Numbered from the stretch's first letter, positions 8,478 to 18,289 are shown. The stretch is 56,926 bases of DNA from Bacillus sp. JCM 19041 (GCA_001310375.1 BAXC01000016.1:1-56926); one strand, 5' to 3'. Program-made: numbers and translations. Notes: generated by a model not told the origin, from the letters alone.

Positions 8478-10108
8478 TTAATAGGTTTGCTTTTTCCATT
8501 CGCCATTTCGCCTGCCATCGGAGGCTCCATCTAATTCTCTTTCAATCTTATTGTAAGATAGAGCTTGAATGCCACCGAAGTACATCGCCGATGTATTGAT
8601 TTCTACATCATAACCTAACTGAGCCAGCTCTTGGTACGTCCCCGTTGAAAAAGACGCTTCCATTTGCAACTCCTCATCCTCCATATAAAAACGGGGCGCA
8701 TCAACTGCATCTTGCAGATTCTCCCCAAGCATCACGTGACGAATCAATGTCTGAGATAACACTGCCGGAATTCGACGTCCACCAGGTGAGCCAATGCCAA
8801 TTATCTCATCTTCATTTGCCAAAATCGTCGGAGCCATAAAGCTTCGAGGGCGCTTACCTGGTTCATACAAATTCGGACTACTTTCTGACTTGCTAAAATT
8901 GGTCAGCGCATTGTTTAAAAAGAATCCTTCTTCCACATACTCGCCTGTACCAAAAAAGTTTCCAATTGTATTCGTTGTAGAAACCATCATGCCAGATGCA
9001 TCAACTACAACAAAATGAGTTGTATGTGAATAATCTTGTTCCTCTGCTTCTGTGTCATTCGTACGGTTGCTTTTAAAAATAGCTCCCTTACGATTCTCCA
9101 GCAATTGGTCTGTGTATGCCCGATTCGTCTGTTCTTCTGTACTAATCTGTGCATAATCGGAATCAGCGATATGGTACAATCTTTGTTCATAAGCTGTTTT
9201 TGATAACTCACCAACCAACCTCACAAGACCTGCTTCGTCTGCTTGTCTAATATCTTCTTCAATTGTTTCAGCCATCTGTAACGATTGAATAACAGTAATA
9301 CCAGAGAGTGGTGGTGTGGCAGAGTAAACATCGTAGCCCATAAAACGCCCTTGCATCGCATCCGTGCGTCTCGACTCATAATTTTTTAAGTCATTTTCTT
9401 TAAATGCACTTGTTTGTTTTGCGACCGCTTCTCCTAAATTGCCATTGTACAATTCATCAGCACCACCATCTCGAATCACTCTGAGCGTTGCTGCAAGTTC
9501 CTTTTGAACAAGCAAATCTCCTTCTTGTATTGGATCTCCGTTAACAAAAAAGGGTCTTGCCTCTCCCTTTTTGACTCTGCCGCTATTAATTGCAGCGTTT
9601 AAGCGGTTTTCCAAATACTTGTCCACCGTGAATCCTTCTTCAGCAAGAGGAATGACTTGATCGAGCAAATTCCTCATTGGGAGTGAGCCTCTGCGCGATG
9701 AATGTCTTCCATTCCCTTTGCAAATCCAGGCACCCCAGTAAGAGATTGCCGTGTTTCGAATGAATCTGGTGCTGTTTCTCGGTACTGCTGGACAAACGGG
9801 GTTTTTCCGTCTTCATAAATGAGCATCTCACCGCCCCCACCAAGACCAGAACCGTATGGCTCGACAACAGAGAGGGCATAAGAGATGGCGACCGCGGCAT
9901 CAACTGCATTGCCGCCCTTCTCAAGCACATCGAGCCCAACTTGCGTGGCTAGCGGGTGGCTAGCGCTAACGCCATACTCTCCATGCTTCTCATGATTACC
10001 CACTCGTTCTTCCGTATGCTCGTTCATCGGTTCATCCCCTGTTTGGTATAAATAAAATAATCCAGCAGCAACAAGTAACAAAACTAGGATAAGAATCGGT
10101 TTTTTCAT
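8478..10108 (-). CDS. Gamma-glutamyltransferase / CapD-like enzyme of the PGA operon (frameshifted)
   Basis: About 543 residues in two frames. The N-terminal part has a membrane/signal segment (residues 4-20) and the Ggt opening (SHPLATQVGLDVLEKGGNAV, then EPYGSGLGGGGEML). The C-terminal part has the autocleavage region with the nucleophile threonine in SHTTHFVVVD and the GIGSPGGRRIP substrate loop. A missing base near 9700 breaks the frame; the other frame reads RGSLPMRNLLDQ as expected. As last gene of the pgs operon it probably cuts or anchors poly-gamma-glutamate, as CapD does. A plain glutathione hydrolase role cannot be excluded. Confidence 0.88.
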
Positions 10109-10127
10109 AGTAATCCTTTCTTTGCGA

Positions 10128-10283
10128 CTAGCTGTTATCCAACTCTACTTTCAATAGCTCAATTTCAATTGCTTGCCGTTCTTCCTCTGTTAACCCATCT
10201 GACTGGGAGAAACCAACAACTAGAAAGAACGTCACTGCTATAGCAAGGAATGGCCAACTTTGACGCAGTACTGTTTTCATCAT
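10128..10283 (-). CDS. pgsE: PgsE/CapE small membrane protein of PGA synthesis
   Basis: A 51-residue gene. It starts with ATGATG at 10283 and overlaps the end of pgsA by four bases (ATGA), with GGAGGGG upstream. It has one membrane segment (PFLAIAVTFFLVVGF) followed by a charged helix (LTEEERQAIEIELLKVEL). Size, topology and place directly after pgsA match the small fourth component of the poly-gamma-glutamate synthase (PgsE/CapE). Intact. Confidence 0.85.
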   Translation of the reverse strand: MMKTVLRQSWPFLAIAVTFFLVVGFSQSDGLTEEERQAIEIELLKVELDNS

Positions 10284-11467
10284 TCTTGTTCCCCTCCTAT
10301 CTCAGTGTCTTCAAGTTCTAACTGCTGATCAACTGTAAATACAATTTTTCCGTCAGCATACTCCCAATCAACATTTAAATCTCTAGTTAACTGACGAGTG
10401 ATTGACCATTCTGCTAACTTATCCATTGATGTCAATGGCGCAGGAGTTGCCTCACGAATCTTCATAGGCGTCAATTCAAAACGTGTTTCTCCTGAGTCAA
10501 GCACATGGAATTGCCCAAGTGCCGTTTCTCTCGTTCTAGTCCAACCTTGATCAAAGACAAAATTTCCAAGGCTATAGAAAATTGCTGTGCCTTCATACAC
10601 TTCAGCTGATTCCAATACGTGTGGGTGGTGACCAATAATAATATCAGCTCCAGCATGAGAAAGAGCATATGCCAATTCCCTTTGCCGATCGCTAACGCGG
10701 CTATTGTACTCATGACCCCAATGGGCATGAACAATAACAAGGTCCGCATTTCTCTCTGCCTCTGCTGTCATTGGAACAAACACTTCTGGATTAAAATCAA
10801 GAATACCTGCACGATCATCAGCCGCTACTGCTGCATCCCCACCAATATCAGAAAAGCTTAGAGTAGCAATGGTCATTCCGTTTTTTTCTTGATAAGAAAT
10901 TCGTTCTTGAGCTTCTTTAACGTTCGCTCCAGCACCAATTCCATCTATTCTACTATAATCAAATGCTTGCAACGTATCAACTAGCGCATTTTCTCCATAA
11001 TCCATTGTATGGTTATTTGCTAGGGCAACTGCTGAAAAACCAGCCTCATCCATCGCGTGTACGGCTTCTTTTTCGCCTCTTAATGTGATTGATTTTTCCT
11101 CACGTTCTTCATCTTCCCGATCTGTAATCGGGTTTTCAACGTTTCCTGTCACATAATCTGACGCATCAAAAAACGGCTGCACATAACGAAATAAGTACTG
11201 ATGCGAGTGACGGCTTGTGATCTCTTCTACATAACGCCCCGTCATAATGTCGCCCACAAAAGCACCTGAAACCACTGCGTCATTCGGTTGCTCGACTTCT
11301 GGCGCCTCACGCCCATCAACAAAATAAAAGACTCCAAAAAGTAAAATGGCAAGTGGAAAAGCAATTATTAGATGAATATGAATCCGTTGCTTTTGGTGTT
11401 TCAAAAATTTAAGGAGCTTCTCGTGGAAGTTTAACTTCCGCTCCGGTTTATGATTTGTGGCCACCAT
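10280..11467 (-). CDS. pgsA: PgsA/CapA poly-gamma-glutamate biosynthesis protein
   Basis: About 395 residues. Start ATG 11467 follows AGGGGAGG; the open frame extends further but without signals. It has a cytoplasmic N-terminus, one membrane segment (IHLIIAFPLAILLFGVFYF) and an extracellular metallophosphatase-fold domain with AFVGDIMTGR, NVENP, ALANNHTMDYG and IIGHHPHVLE. PgsA is the membrane-anchored component involved in PGA elongation or export. Intact, and follows pgsC by about 13 bp. Confidence 0.95.
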   Translation of the reverse strand: MVATNHKPERKLNFHEKLLKFLKHQKQRIHIHLIIAFPLAILLFGVFYFVDGREAPEVEQPNDAVVSGAFVGDIMTGRYVEEITSRHSHQYLFRYVQPFFDASDYVTGNVENPITDREDEEREEKSITLRGEKEAVHAMDEAGFSAVALANNHTMDYGENALVDTLQAFDYSRIDGIGAGANVKEAQERISYQEKNGMTIATLSFSDIGGDAAVAADDRAGILDFNPEVFVPMTAEAERNADLVIVHAHWGHEYNSRVSDRQRELAYALSHAGADIIIGHHPHVLESAEVYEGTAIFYSLGNFVFDQGWTRTRETALGQFHVLDSGETRFELTPMKIREATPAPLTSMDKLAEWSITRQLTRDLNVDWEYADGKIVFTVDQQLELEDTEIGGEQE

Positions 11468-11480
11468 TAAGCCTCCCCTC

Positions 11481-11929
11481 TTAAAACAGATAATACACAT
11501 ACATAATAAGGAAAGTTGCACCGCTAAGCAGCAGTGTGCTTCCAAGTGTAATCGTTACACCTTGCTTCTGAATGGTATTCGCAATTAAACCTGGTACGAT
11601 TACTCCGAGCCCTCTAAATTCATGAATTCAAATGGAAGAACAGGATAAGAGAAATCAAGTATGAGTTTTAAACATATCCCTGTTATGAGCATCGCTGCAA
11701 ATTTTCTACGTCCATATAAAATCATTATTCTCGATAAACCATATTTCACAATTACATAAGTAAGCAAGCTGACTAGCAGCACAAGCGCAATAAAGACCGG
11801 CTGATCAAACACGAGTGCCAAGTATCCAGGTACAACAAGCCCTGCTGGCATAATGCCAAACTTCTCTGCAAACAGCAAACTAAGTAACACACCTAAAATC
11901 AAAGATATATATAAATCATCGCCAAACAT
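11481..11929 (-). CDS. pgsC: PgsC/CapC poly-gamma-glutamate synthase membrane subunit (frameshifted)
   Basis: About 149 residues, the usual family length, with four to five membrane segments. The first 100 residues read normally (MFGDDLYISLILGVLLSLLF onward). Near 11613 a C is missing from CATGAATTT, producing a false stop at 11600. The other frame gives EFRGLGVIVPGLIANTIQKQ and an ending in YVYYLF. PgsC forms the membrane synthase core with PgsB. Confidence 0.93.
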
Positions 11930-11943
11930 GATGTTCCTCCTAA

Positions 11944-13126
11944 TTAACTAACAAACTGTTTCATTTTCATTGCATTAATTGATTCGATTAGCGGTTCTGC
12001 CGCCCCATGGATATTTCCAACACCATATAAGGTTGAACCTGATTCAATGTCTTCTTGCAGCTCGTCTACAATCTCTTCCGTTGATTGCCCTTCTAAGTTT
12101 TTCATTTGATTTGCCGGTATGTGTCCAGCTTCAAATGCACGTGCAATCGGTTCAGTTGTTTCACCAATTAATACAAGCGTCTCCATCTTTATGTATGGCA
12201 GCACATCTCGTGCAAATTGTTCAGTCCGATCAACACGGTCTGCTCGGCAATTCATGATAACGACTGGTTCCTCTACTGGATAACCAACGTCCTTCACCCG
12301 TTCCCAAATATTGATGGTTGATGAAGCATCATTTGCCGCAAAACCGTTTACGAAATAGCTTGGTTGATCTTGGTTTCCAATTGGACTGATTCGCATCGCA
12401 CCAGGATCTGGAGGTGCATTTAACATTCCTTGCATTGCCGTCTTCTTATCAATACCAAGTGCTTTTGCGACACCTAAAGCAAGCGAGGCATTATCTGGGA
12501 AAACCATATAATCAAATTGTTTAAGATAGGCCTCTGTGATTTCACTATTATCGGCGACAATGACTTTCGTATTGCGCTTGTGGCGATAGCCTCATAGTAA
12601 GAGCGAAACTGGTCATCAGTAATAATCAGATGGCCATTGTATGGAATTGTTGCTGTAAACGCCTCTGCCACTTCTTGTAGCGTCGGTCCCATCACATCCA
12701 TATGGTCTTCTAATACATTAACAATGACCCAATATTCGCTTGCAGCAACTCCTCCTGGAAGATGATTTGGTAATCAGGGTTAACCGCCATACACTCACTC
12801 ACAATTGCTTCTGCTCCGAGATCTACCGTTTCTTTCATGACTTCCTTCTGTTCTCCGATATTCGGACCTTGTGGTTTTCGCACAATTGGTTTTTCCTCTG
12901 GGGTATTCCAATAAATCATTCGTGCATCCGTTCCAGTTGTTTTTCCAACTGTCTTTAACCCGGCTTCAAATAAAATGCCTGTAATTAACCGTGTAACAGT
13001 TGACTTCCCTCGAATTCCATTTATATTGACACGGGTTTTTAAGCGTTCAATTCGTTTTTGATGCGCTCGCTTTTCTGCGATTCCAACTACCAACAATATT
13101 AAACAAGCACCAACGATGAGCCACAT
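11944..13126 (-). CDS. pgsB: PgsB/CapB poly-gamma-glutamate synthetase (two frameshifts)
   Basis: About 394 residues spread over three frames, so two missing bases (near 12745 and 12590). It has an N-terminal membrane helix and a Mur-ligase-like ATP site in [15 protein letters not shown]. Later blocks are [35 protein letters not shown] and the C-terminal [13 protein letters not shown]. PgsB activates and polymerises glutamate by its gamma-carboxyl. It is first in the operon, with ATG 13126 after GGGAGG. No substrate-site residue appears missing once the frames are joined. Confidence 0.93.
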
Positions 13127-13385
13127 AAACAGGCCTCCCTTTTAATGTTTCCTTCTGCGTAATCACCGTTGTGTATTGTAACGTAAAATAATCTCTCAAA
13201 GGCCTATGTTACTGAGCTGTATTGAGATTGTTATTTGTTATGCAACCTAAGTGAAATACATTGTAATAACAAGAGTCTTGAATCATAGTTATAATTCCCT
13301 CCACTTTTCCATTTTTTAAAAATACATAAGAAAAAAGTCTGTTTTTGTCAAAAAAATTGCTTCGGGACTCATTTTTACAAAAAAA

Positions 13386-13641
13386 ACGCCTTTGCTTTAA
13401 AAACAAAAGGTAAGTTTGCCGACAAAGTCTCGAAACATCAAATCGTCGACCAGCTTTTTAATGGTGAATGAATGTCCGATGTTTTTCCTCTTTGCCCTCA
13501 CTCTCAGCACACACTTCGCCTTATCTCCCGCGGGTGTCGAACAAACACGTTAAAATGAAGTGGATTCGAGAAAAATGCCTCTGAGATTTTATCTCAGAGG
13601 CATTTTGTCTACGGTCTGAGCCTTTGCCCTAAAAGCAAAAG
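13386..13641 (+). repeat. Dispersed intergenic element, copy A
   Basis: This fills the gap between pgsB and the PgdS-like gene. The left module has GACAAAGTC (13421-13429), AATCGTCGACCAGC, CACTTCGCC and CCGCGGG. The right module is a hairpin with arms TGCCTCTGAGAT/ATCTCAGAGGCA, followed by GTCTACGGTCTGA (13607-13619). Both outer ends carry a similar imperfect hairpin beginning GCCTTTGC (from 13388 and 13621). No convincing gene is seen in 13127-13651. Confidence 0.75.
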
Positions 13642-13651
13642 CCCTCTCCCT

Positions 13652-14845
13652 TTATCTTTCATCTATCACACGCACTGCACCAACATACCTTCCACGCCAG
13701 TAATTACTCGCCTTATAATTCGTAATCGTTACTCCTTCCGACAAGGTGACATGTACAATTCGTCCATCTCCGATATAAATGGCTGGATTTAATGCACTTC
13801 CTTCAAAAAAGAGGATGTCGCCCGCTTCTACATCCGTTTCTCGGATCTCTTCCCCGTATTCAAACTGTCCATCGGCATAGCGGGGCAACTTGATATCATA
13901 AGCTTCATCATAAACAAATTGGATAAAACCGGCTGTATCAAACCCCTCTTCTGGTGTTGTTCCTCCCCTTATATAAGGAACCTCACCAACATACGTTGTT
14001 CCCACCGATACCGCTTCATTTTCCTCTGGAAGCGTTAAATCGCGGAAGCTTCGGGCTCCTTTAAAATGCGCTTGCCAATAATCAGCAGACAAATACGATT
14101 CGGTGACTCCCTCGCTTCGGCTTGCATGAATGAACCGATCATTCCCGACGTAAATACCGTTATGCGAAATACCCTCTTTATATGTGTCTTGGAAGAAAAC
14201 AACGTCCCCTATAGATATGTCTTCCTCGGACACCGCTTCGCCAACGCGCCATTGCTCTTCGGCTGAACGAGGCAGATGGATCCCATTTTGTCTAAAAACA
14301 TAGCGCATAAGTCCGGAACAATCAAAACCAATAGCCGGATCCGCTTCCCCAAACTCATACGGGACCCCAAGATAGCGGGCAGCTTCCTCAACAAACGGAT
14401 CATCTGGAAGAGTCGCATTTTCATCTAATCGTTTCGCCCCTAAATAACGACTATTCCAATAATTACTCTGAGAGAATTCCGTTCGTTCTACTCCACCCGA
14501 TTTGGTCACATGGAGTAACTGGTCTTCACCAGCATAAAAAGCCACATGTGTTGGAGTGACATCACTTCCAAAGAAAAGAAGATCACCTCGCTCAATATCT
14601 TCCCGATCAACAGTCTCTCCTAAGTTCCATTGAGCAGCTACCGTGCGTGGCAATTCGAATCCTTGCGCTTCTTCTACAACATATTTCGTAAAACCGGACG
14701 GATCAAATCCATCATCAGGATGATCTCCACCATAATGATAAGGCACACCGAGATACGACTCTCCCGTCTCAACAACTTGTGCTTCAGCAACAGGACTAAT
14801 AAATAACACGCTACCAAATATGCTTCCTAGTACATATTTCTTCAT
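13652..14845 (-). CDS. PgdS-like secreted hydrolase with three NlpC/P60 domains
   Basis: About 397 residues. Start ATG 14845 follows GGAGG, with a signal peptide of about 22 residues ending SPVAEA. Three NlpC/P60 domains follow. Only the middle one keeps the catalytic Cys (GFDCSGL) and His (SHNGIYVG). The first has Pro for Cys (GFDPSGF) but keeps a His (THVAFYAG). The third has Thr for Cys (GFDTAGF) and Asn for His (NPAIYIG). Length, three-domain layout and position next to pgsBCA fit PgdS, the gamma-DL-glutamyl hydrolase releasing poly-gamma-glutamate. A peptidoglycan endopeptidase role remains possible. Confidence 0.85.
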   Translation of the reverse strand: MKKYVLGSIFGSVLFISPVAEAQVVETGESYLGVPYHYGGDHPDDGFDPSGFTKYVVEEAQGFELPRTVAAQWNLGETVDREDIERGDLLFFGSDVTPTHVAFYAGEDQLLHVTKSGGVERTEFSQSNYWNSRYLGAKRLDENATLPDDPFVEEAARYLGVPYEFGEADPAIGFDCSGLMRYVFRQNGIHLPRSAEEQWRVGEAVSEEDISIGDVVFFQDTYKEGISHNGIYVGNDRFIHASRSEGVTESYLSADYWQAHFKGARSFRDLTLPEENEAVSVGTTYVGEVPYIRGGTTPEEGFDTAGFIQFVYDEAYDIKLPRYADGQFEYGEEIRETDVEAGDILFFEGSALNPAIYIGDGRIVHVTLSEGVTITNYKASNYWRGRYVGAVRVIDER

Positions 14846-15065
14846 GCCACACCTCCACTTTTTATTTATCTTAACACGCACATAACCCCTCCTTTTATAA
14901 AAAAGAGGGGTTGTACGAAAGACCACTGTTTGCATACGTCGTTGTTAGTTCCGGCATATGCTCATGAAACTACTTCCTCTATTCACATTCCCCTCAACTG
15001 CGCAGCTATTCTCACAAACCTTTTTTCAGCCTGGGTCGGTTATCGACTATGGGGTAATTGTGTTA

Positions 15066-16519
15066 TTAAAACGGAAAATCTCTTCTTCCACTCTGCACGC
15101 CAACCCACTGCGCTGTCGTGAACTTATCAAGTGCCCATTCGCCCCCAAAACGGCCAAGACCTGACGCTTTTTCACCACCAAATGCAACGTGAGCTTCATC
15201 GTTCACTGATTGATCGTTTACATGGATCATGCCTGTTTCAATTTGACGCGCAACTTCCATCCCTCGGAAACGGTCTTTCGTAAAAACAGATCCACTTAAA
15301 CCATAAGGAGAATCATTGGCAATTTGAATTGCCTCGTCTTCAGACTGCACTTTTATAATCGGCGCCACTGGTCCAAATAGCTCAGTCTTAGCAACCTTCA
15401 TGCTTCGATTAACATTCGTTAACACGGTAGGTTCGAATACATTGCTTTCTGAAGAGCCACCGGTTTCTAAGGTTGCCCCCTCTTCAAGTGCCTGTTTCAC
15501 TGCTTTTGCTAGATGTTCCAACTGCCCTTCGTTAATAATTGGTCCCACGATAACATCTTCTTTTGTCGGATCACCTGCGGGAAGCTCTTTTGCGCGTTGT
15601 ACAAACAAAGACACAAATTGGTCATGGACAGCTTCATGAACAATCATTCGATTGAGGGACATACATATTTGCCCTTGATGCAGGAATTTACCAAAGATCG
15701 CTGCATCCACAGCTGCCTCAACATCTGCGTCTTCAAGCACAAGCATGGCGTTATTCCCTCCTAGTTCAAGGGTCGTTTCTTTCAAATGCTTTCCAGCGAG
15801 CTCGGCAATATGACTACCCACTTCGGTTGATCCAGTAAATGAGATTAACTTAGGTACTGGGTGCTCCACAAATGCATCACCAATTTCTGATCCTCTACCT
15901 ACCACCACATTTAGCACACCCGCTGGAAATCCAGCTTTCTCAAATAAAAAACCAAACAACAACCCCGCACTGACAGGCGTGTCAGAAGCAGGCTTCAACA
16001 CTGCCGTATTACCAGTTGCAAGCGCTGGTGCAATTGAGCGCATTGCCAAGTGGAACGGAAAATTCCACGGTCCAATAATACCAACAACCCCTTTTGGTTT
16101 CCGATACACATAGTTTTCCTTGCCTGGATTCTCTGAAGGGAGAATTTGCCCGTTCATTCGCGTTGGGTACGACATCGACTCTTCAATGACTAATCGTGCT
16201 GAATCAAGTTCAGCATTCGCTTTTGCAACCGTACTACCTGACTCTTTCACCAGCCAATCAATAATGATCTCTTTTTCGTCTTTTAATACATGTAACAATT
16301 TATGAAACCTATTCCGTCTTTTTGAAGGAACCGTATTAGCCACTCAACTTGCGCTTCTTTCGCAGCCTGATACGCCTGATCCAAGTCGACTTCATTTGCA
16401 GACTGAATTACACCAATCTCTTCACCTGTATATGGATTCACGTTCTTTATTGTTTTATCACTCTGGCCTGTCTTCCAATCGCCGTTAATATATTGTTTAT
16501 TATGTGGAAATGGCATCAT
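15066..16519 (-). CDS. NAD(P)-dependent aldehyde dehydrogenase (frameshifted)
   Basis: About 484 residues. Start ATG 16519 follows AGGGAG. The family signatures are present: IGPWNFPFHLA, SFTGSTEVG, the glutamate motif LELGGNNAML and the catalytic Cys in GQICMSLNR. One missing base near 16340 splits the frame after EAQVEW; the joined protein continues ANTVPSKRR. It resembles benzaldehyde/vanillin dehydrogenases such as YfmT, but substrate is inference. It is monocistronic, with about 70 bp to the DUF402 gene upstream. Confidence 0.88.
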
Positions 16520-16592
16520 ACAAACTCCCTTTCTCATCTACAAGTGTCTACTACTAAGCCATTCCCATTACTCCGATCCATCAAACTAGTGC

Positions 16593-17132
16593 TTATTTCA
16601 AGTCAGAGAGGAGTTGCTTTAATTGGAAATGTCTACTTTTTAATAGAGAAAAAGCGTTGCTTCTTATTAATGAGTTCACGTAATCGGCTTCCCCTTTTGC
16701 AAAACTTGCTTCTTCCCTTGATATATCCCCTCTTCTAACCGCTTCTTCCAGTTCATCATTATCTAAGAACATACAGTCCCCGTTTGGAAACAAAACGATA
16801 TCCAAATATAAATCTTCCATCCACGGGGGATCTGCTTCTGGTTCATTTCTGCTACATATATCAATATAAGTTTGCACAATTTCCCCATTTTCATCATACA
16901 TCGTAGTAACTGAATGATGTTTATTTTTCGGGAATTGCTGAAGCCACATATAGCCATCAGCGAGGATACATATGCATTGATTACCATATTGAACATATAG
17001 AGGTTCTTTTACTTTGATCGCATGCAACAACGTTACCGCACCAGAGAACAGCGCAGTATCTTGTTTCATAATAGCAGTCTCCTTCTTTATAACGCGCTTC
17101 CACCCTGGACGATTTCCATATACTCTTTTCAT
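16593..17132 (-). CDS. DUF402 protein (nucleoside tri/diphosphatase family, YgaC-like)
   Basis: 179 residues, intact. The MKRVYGNRPGWKRV opening, the central GYMWLQQFP, and the acidic metal-binding stretch with PPWMEDLYLDIV and DNDELEEAVRRG are hallmarks of the family. Characterised members hydrolyse nucleoside tri- and diphosphates. The ribosome-binding site GGGGAG is rather far (11 bases) from the ATG. There is no operon partner. Confidence 0.8.
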   Translation of the reverse strand: MKRVYGNRPGWKRVIKKETAIMKQDTALFSGAVTLLHAIKVKEPLYVQYGNQCICILADGYMWLQQFPKNKHHSVTTMYDENGEIVQTYIDICSRNEPEADPPWMEDLYLDIVLFPNGDCMFLDNDELEEAVRRGDISREEASFAKGEADYVNSLIRSNAFSLLKSRHFQLKQLLSDLK

Positions 17133-17185
17133 TAGTCTTGTTTCTCCCCATTAAGTAAATTTAATTTTCAGAACTCATTCATTAA

Positions 17186-17214
17186 AAGAAAAAGATTAGG
17201 GAATCCCCTAATCT
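17186..17214 (-). terminator. Terminator of the small lmo0937-like gene
   Basis: AGATTAGGG pairs with CCCTAATCT, and the minus-strand 3' side runs into TTTTTCTTTT. Confidence 0.8.
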
Positions 17215-17256
17215 CCAGTATCTATTTTGTTCGTCTGTCGATCACCCCGTCTCCCG

Positions 17257-17385
17257 CTAACCAACTGAACAAATTAGAACAATTGCCGCTACAATCAATA
17301 ACAAGTTGATTAGACCGCCACCAATTCCTCCAATTAAACCTAATAGCCATAATACTAAAATAACAATTAAAATTGTCCAAAGCAT
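17257..17385 (-). CDS. Small lmo0937-family (DUF5670) membrane protein
   Basis: 42 residues as read, with GGAGG nine bases before ATG 17385. Nearly the whole protein is one glycine-rich hydrophobic helix (WLLGLIGGIGGG), the mark of the lmo0937 family. Family members usually end in a short basic tail. Here the frame stops after IVLICSVG, whereas one extra base near 17277 would give VQLVSGRRGDRQTNKID, ending at TAG 17208. A -1 error is therefore likely. A sigma-B-like promoter lies upstream, matching the stress control known for lmo0937. Confidence 0.75.
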   Translation of the reverse strand: MLWTILIVILVLWLLGLIGGIGGGLINLLLIVAAIVLICSVG

Positions 17386-17430
17386 AAGTAGAACCTCCAA
17401 ATGATTGCTTTATGTTGCATGTAAGTTACT

Positions 17431-17455
17431 ATTCCCAAAAGCTCTGAATCCAAAC
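17431..17455 (-). promoter_or_regulatory. Candidate sigma-B promoter
   Basis: On the minus strand, GTTTGG (17455-17450), a 13-bp spacer and GGGAAT (17436-17431) match the sigma-B pattern GTTTNN-N13-15-GGGWAW. The predicted 5' leader is about 40 nt, ending at the GGAGG of the small membrane protein gene. Confidence 0.55.
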
Positions 17456-17480
17456 ATAACTGAATTTAGCGTTTTAAAAA

Positions 17481-17512
17481 AGGCAGTTGAACTCTTAAGA
17501 GTTCAACTGCCT
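17481..17512 (-). terminator. Terminator of the SMR efflux operon
   Basis: An almost perfect palindrome (AGGCAGTTGAACTCT arm) starts nine bases after the stop codon of the second SMR gene and is followed by T-rich DNA on the minus strand. Confidence 0.9.
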
Positions 17513-17520
17513 TACACAAG

Positions 17521-17835
17521 TTAGGATACGATACGAAGCCCTATCACAGAAACCACAACAAGGCCTATAAAAATAATCCGCAAACGATCTTTTGATTCAT
17601 TATAATAAAGCATTCCAACTAAAGCACTACCGACGGTACCAATCCCCGTCCATACAGCATAAGCCACGCCAAGAGGAATTGTTTCCATTGCGATGCCAAG
17701 TAACCCAAAACTAATAATAAAACCGATTGTCAGAACAGCAAACCCTTGTTTCTTTTGCCCTTTTGTAATCATTTGAATGCCAGTTACACCAACTACTTCG
17801 AATATCCCCGCAATAATTAAGAGGAACCAACTCAT
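17521..17835 (-). CDS. SMR efflux subunit (YvdR/YkkD-like)
   Basis: 104 residues with four membrane segments. The essential Glu is present in GIFEVVGV, and VAYAVWTGIGTVG is the conserved helix-3 motif of small multidrug resistance proteins. It starts two bases after the first SMR gene stops. Two unequal SMR genes in tandem usually make an antiparallel heterodimer. Together with the divergent TetR gene, the set matches the B. subtilis yvdTSR layout. Confidence 0.88.
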   Translation of the reverse strand: MSWFLLIIAGIFEVVGVTGIQMITKGQKKQGFAVLTIGFIISFGLLGIAMETIPLGVAYAVWTGIGTVGSALVGMLYYNESKDRLRIIFIGLVVVSVIGLRIVS

Positions 17836-17837
17836 CT

Positions 17838-18173
17838 TTATGCCCCTCCTTTTTCTCGCTGTTTATCGCCTGTTACTAGTTTTAAACCTAGAACACCTAC
17901 AAGAAGCAACAGAATAAACAAGATCATCAAACCATTAATAGCGGCACCAAAAAAGAAATAGTCCACAAAAACAGTACCTACTGTACCTAAGGCGACAAAT
18001 ATTGCGTATACTGTACTTGTTGGCAACACAGTTGCTGCTCGTACAAGCATCGTAAAACTAATAATAATTCCTATAATCGTTAATCCCCACTGAAGAGGAG
18101 TATCAGCATATTTTAAACCTGTTGCCCAACCAACTTCAAAAATACCTGCAATGACAACTAAAAACCACATCAT
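17838..18173 (-). CDS. SMR efflux subunit (YvdS/YkkC-like)
   Basis: 111 residues, four membrane segments, essential Glu in GIFEVGWATGLKYAD. The GxxEVxWAxGLK signature is closer to the Gdx/SugE branch (guanidinium-type cations) than to broad multidrug EmrE. Substrate assignment is inference. First gene of the pair; its promoter region contains the TetR-type operator. Confidence 0.88.
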   Translation of the reverse strand: MMWFLVVIAGIFEVGWATGLKYADTPLQWGLTIIGIIISFTMLVRAATVLPTSTVYAIFVALGTVGTVFVDYFFFGAAINGLMILFILLLLVGVLGLKLVTGDKQREKGGA

Positions 18174-18211
18174 TGTGAATCAGCTCTCCTTCTTACTTAT
18201 AAGATAAACGT

Positions 18212-18231
18212 TAACTACCTAACGGTAGTTA
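18212..18231. promoter_or_regulatory. TetR-family operator between the SMR operon and tetR
   Basis: A perfect 8-bp inverted repeat, TAACTACC (18212-18219) and GGTAGTTA (18224-18231), separated by four bases. It lies in the divergent promoter region. Confidence 0.8.
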
Positions 18232-18289
18232 GTATACCACCCTTTTCAAAATAGGGCAATACACACACCACTTAGAAAGGTTTGGTAAA

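Noticed and set aside
13209..13406. 65-codon minus-strand frame upstream of pgsB
   Set aside because: No family resemblance, AT-rich, with only a poorly spaced internal GGAGG; probably the pgs leader region.
18174..18289. Guanidine (ykkC-type) riboswitch upstream of the SMR pair
   Set aside because: The gap is too short and is occupied by the TetR operator; no ykkC structural motifs are visible.
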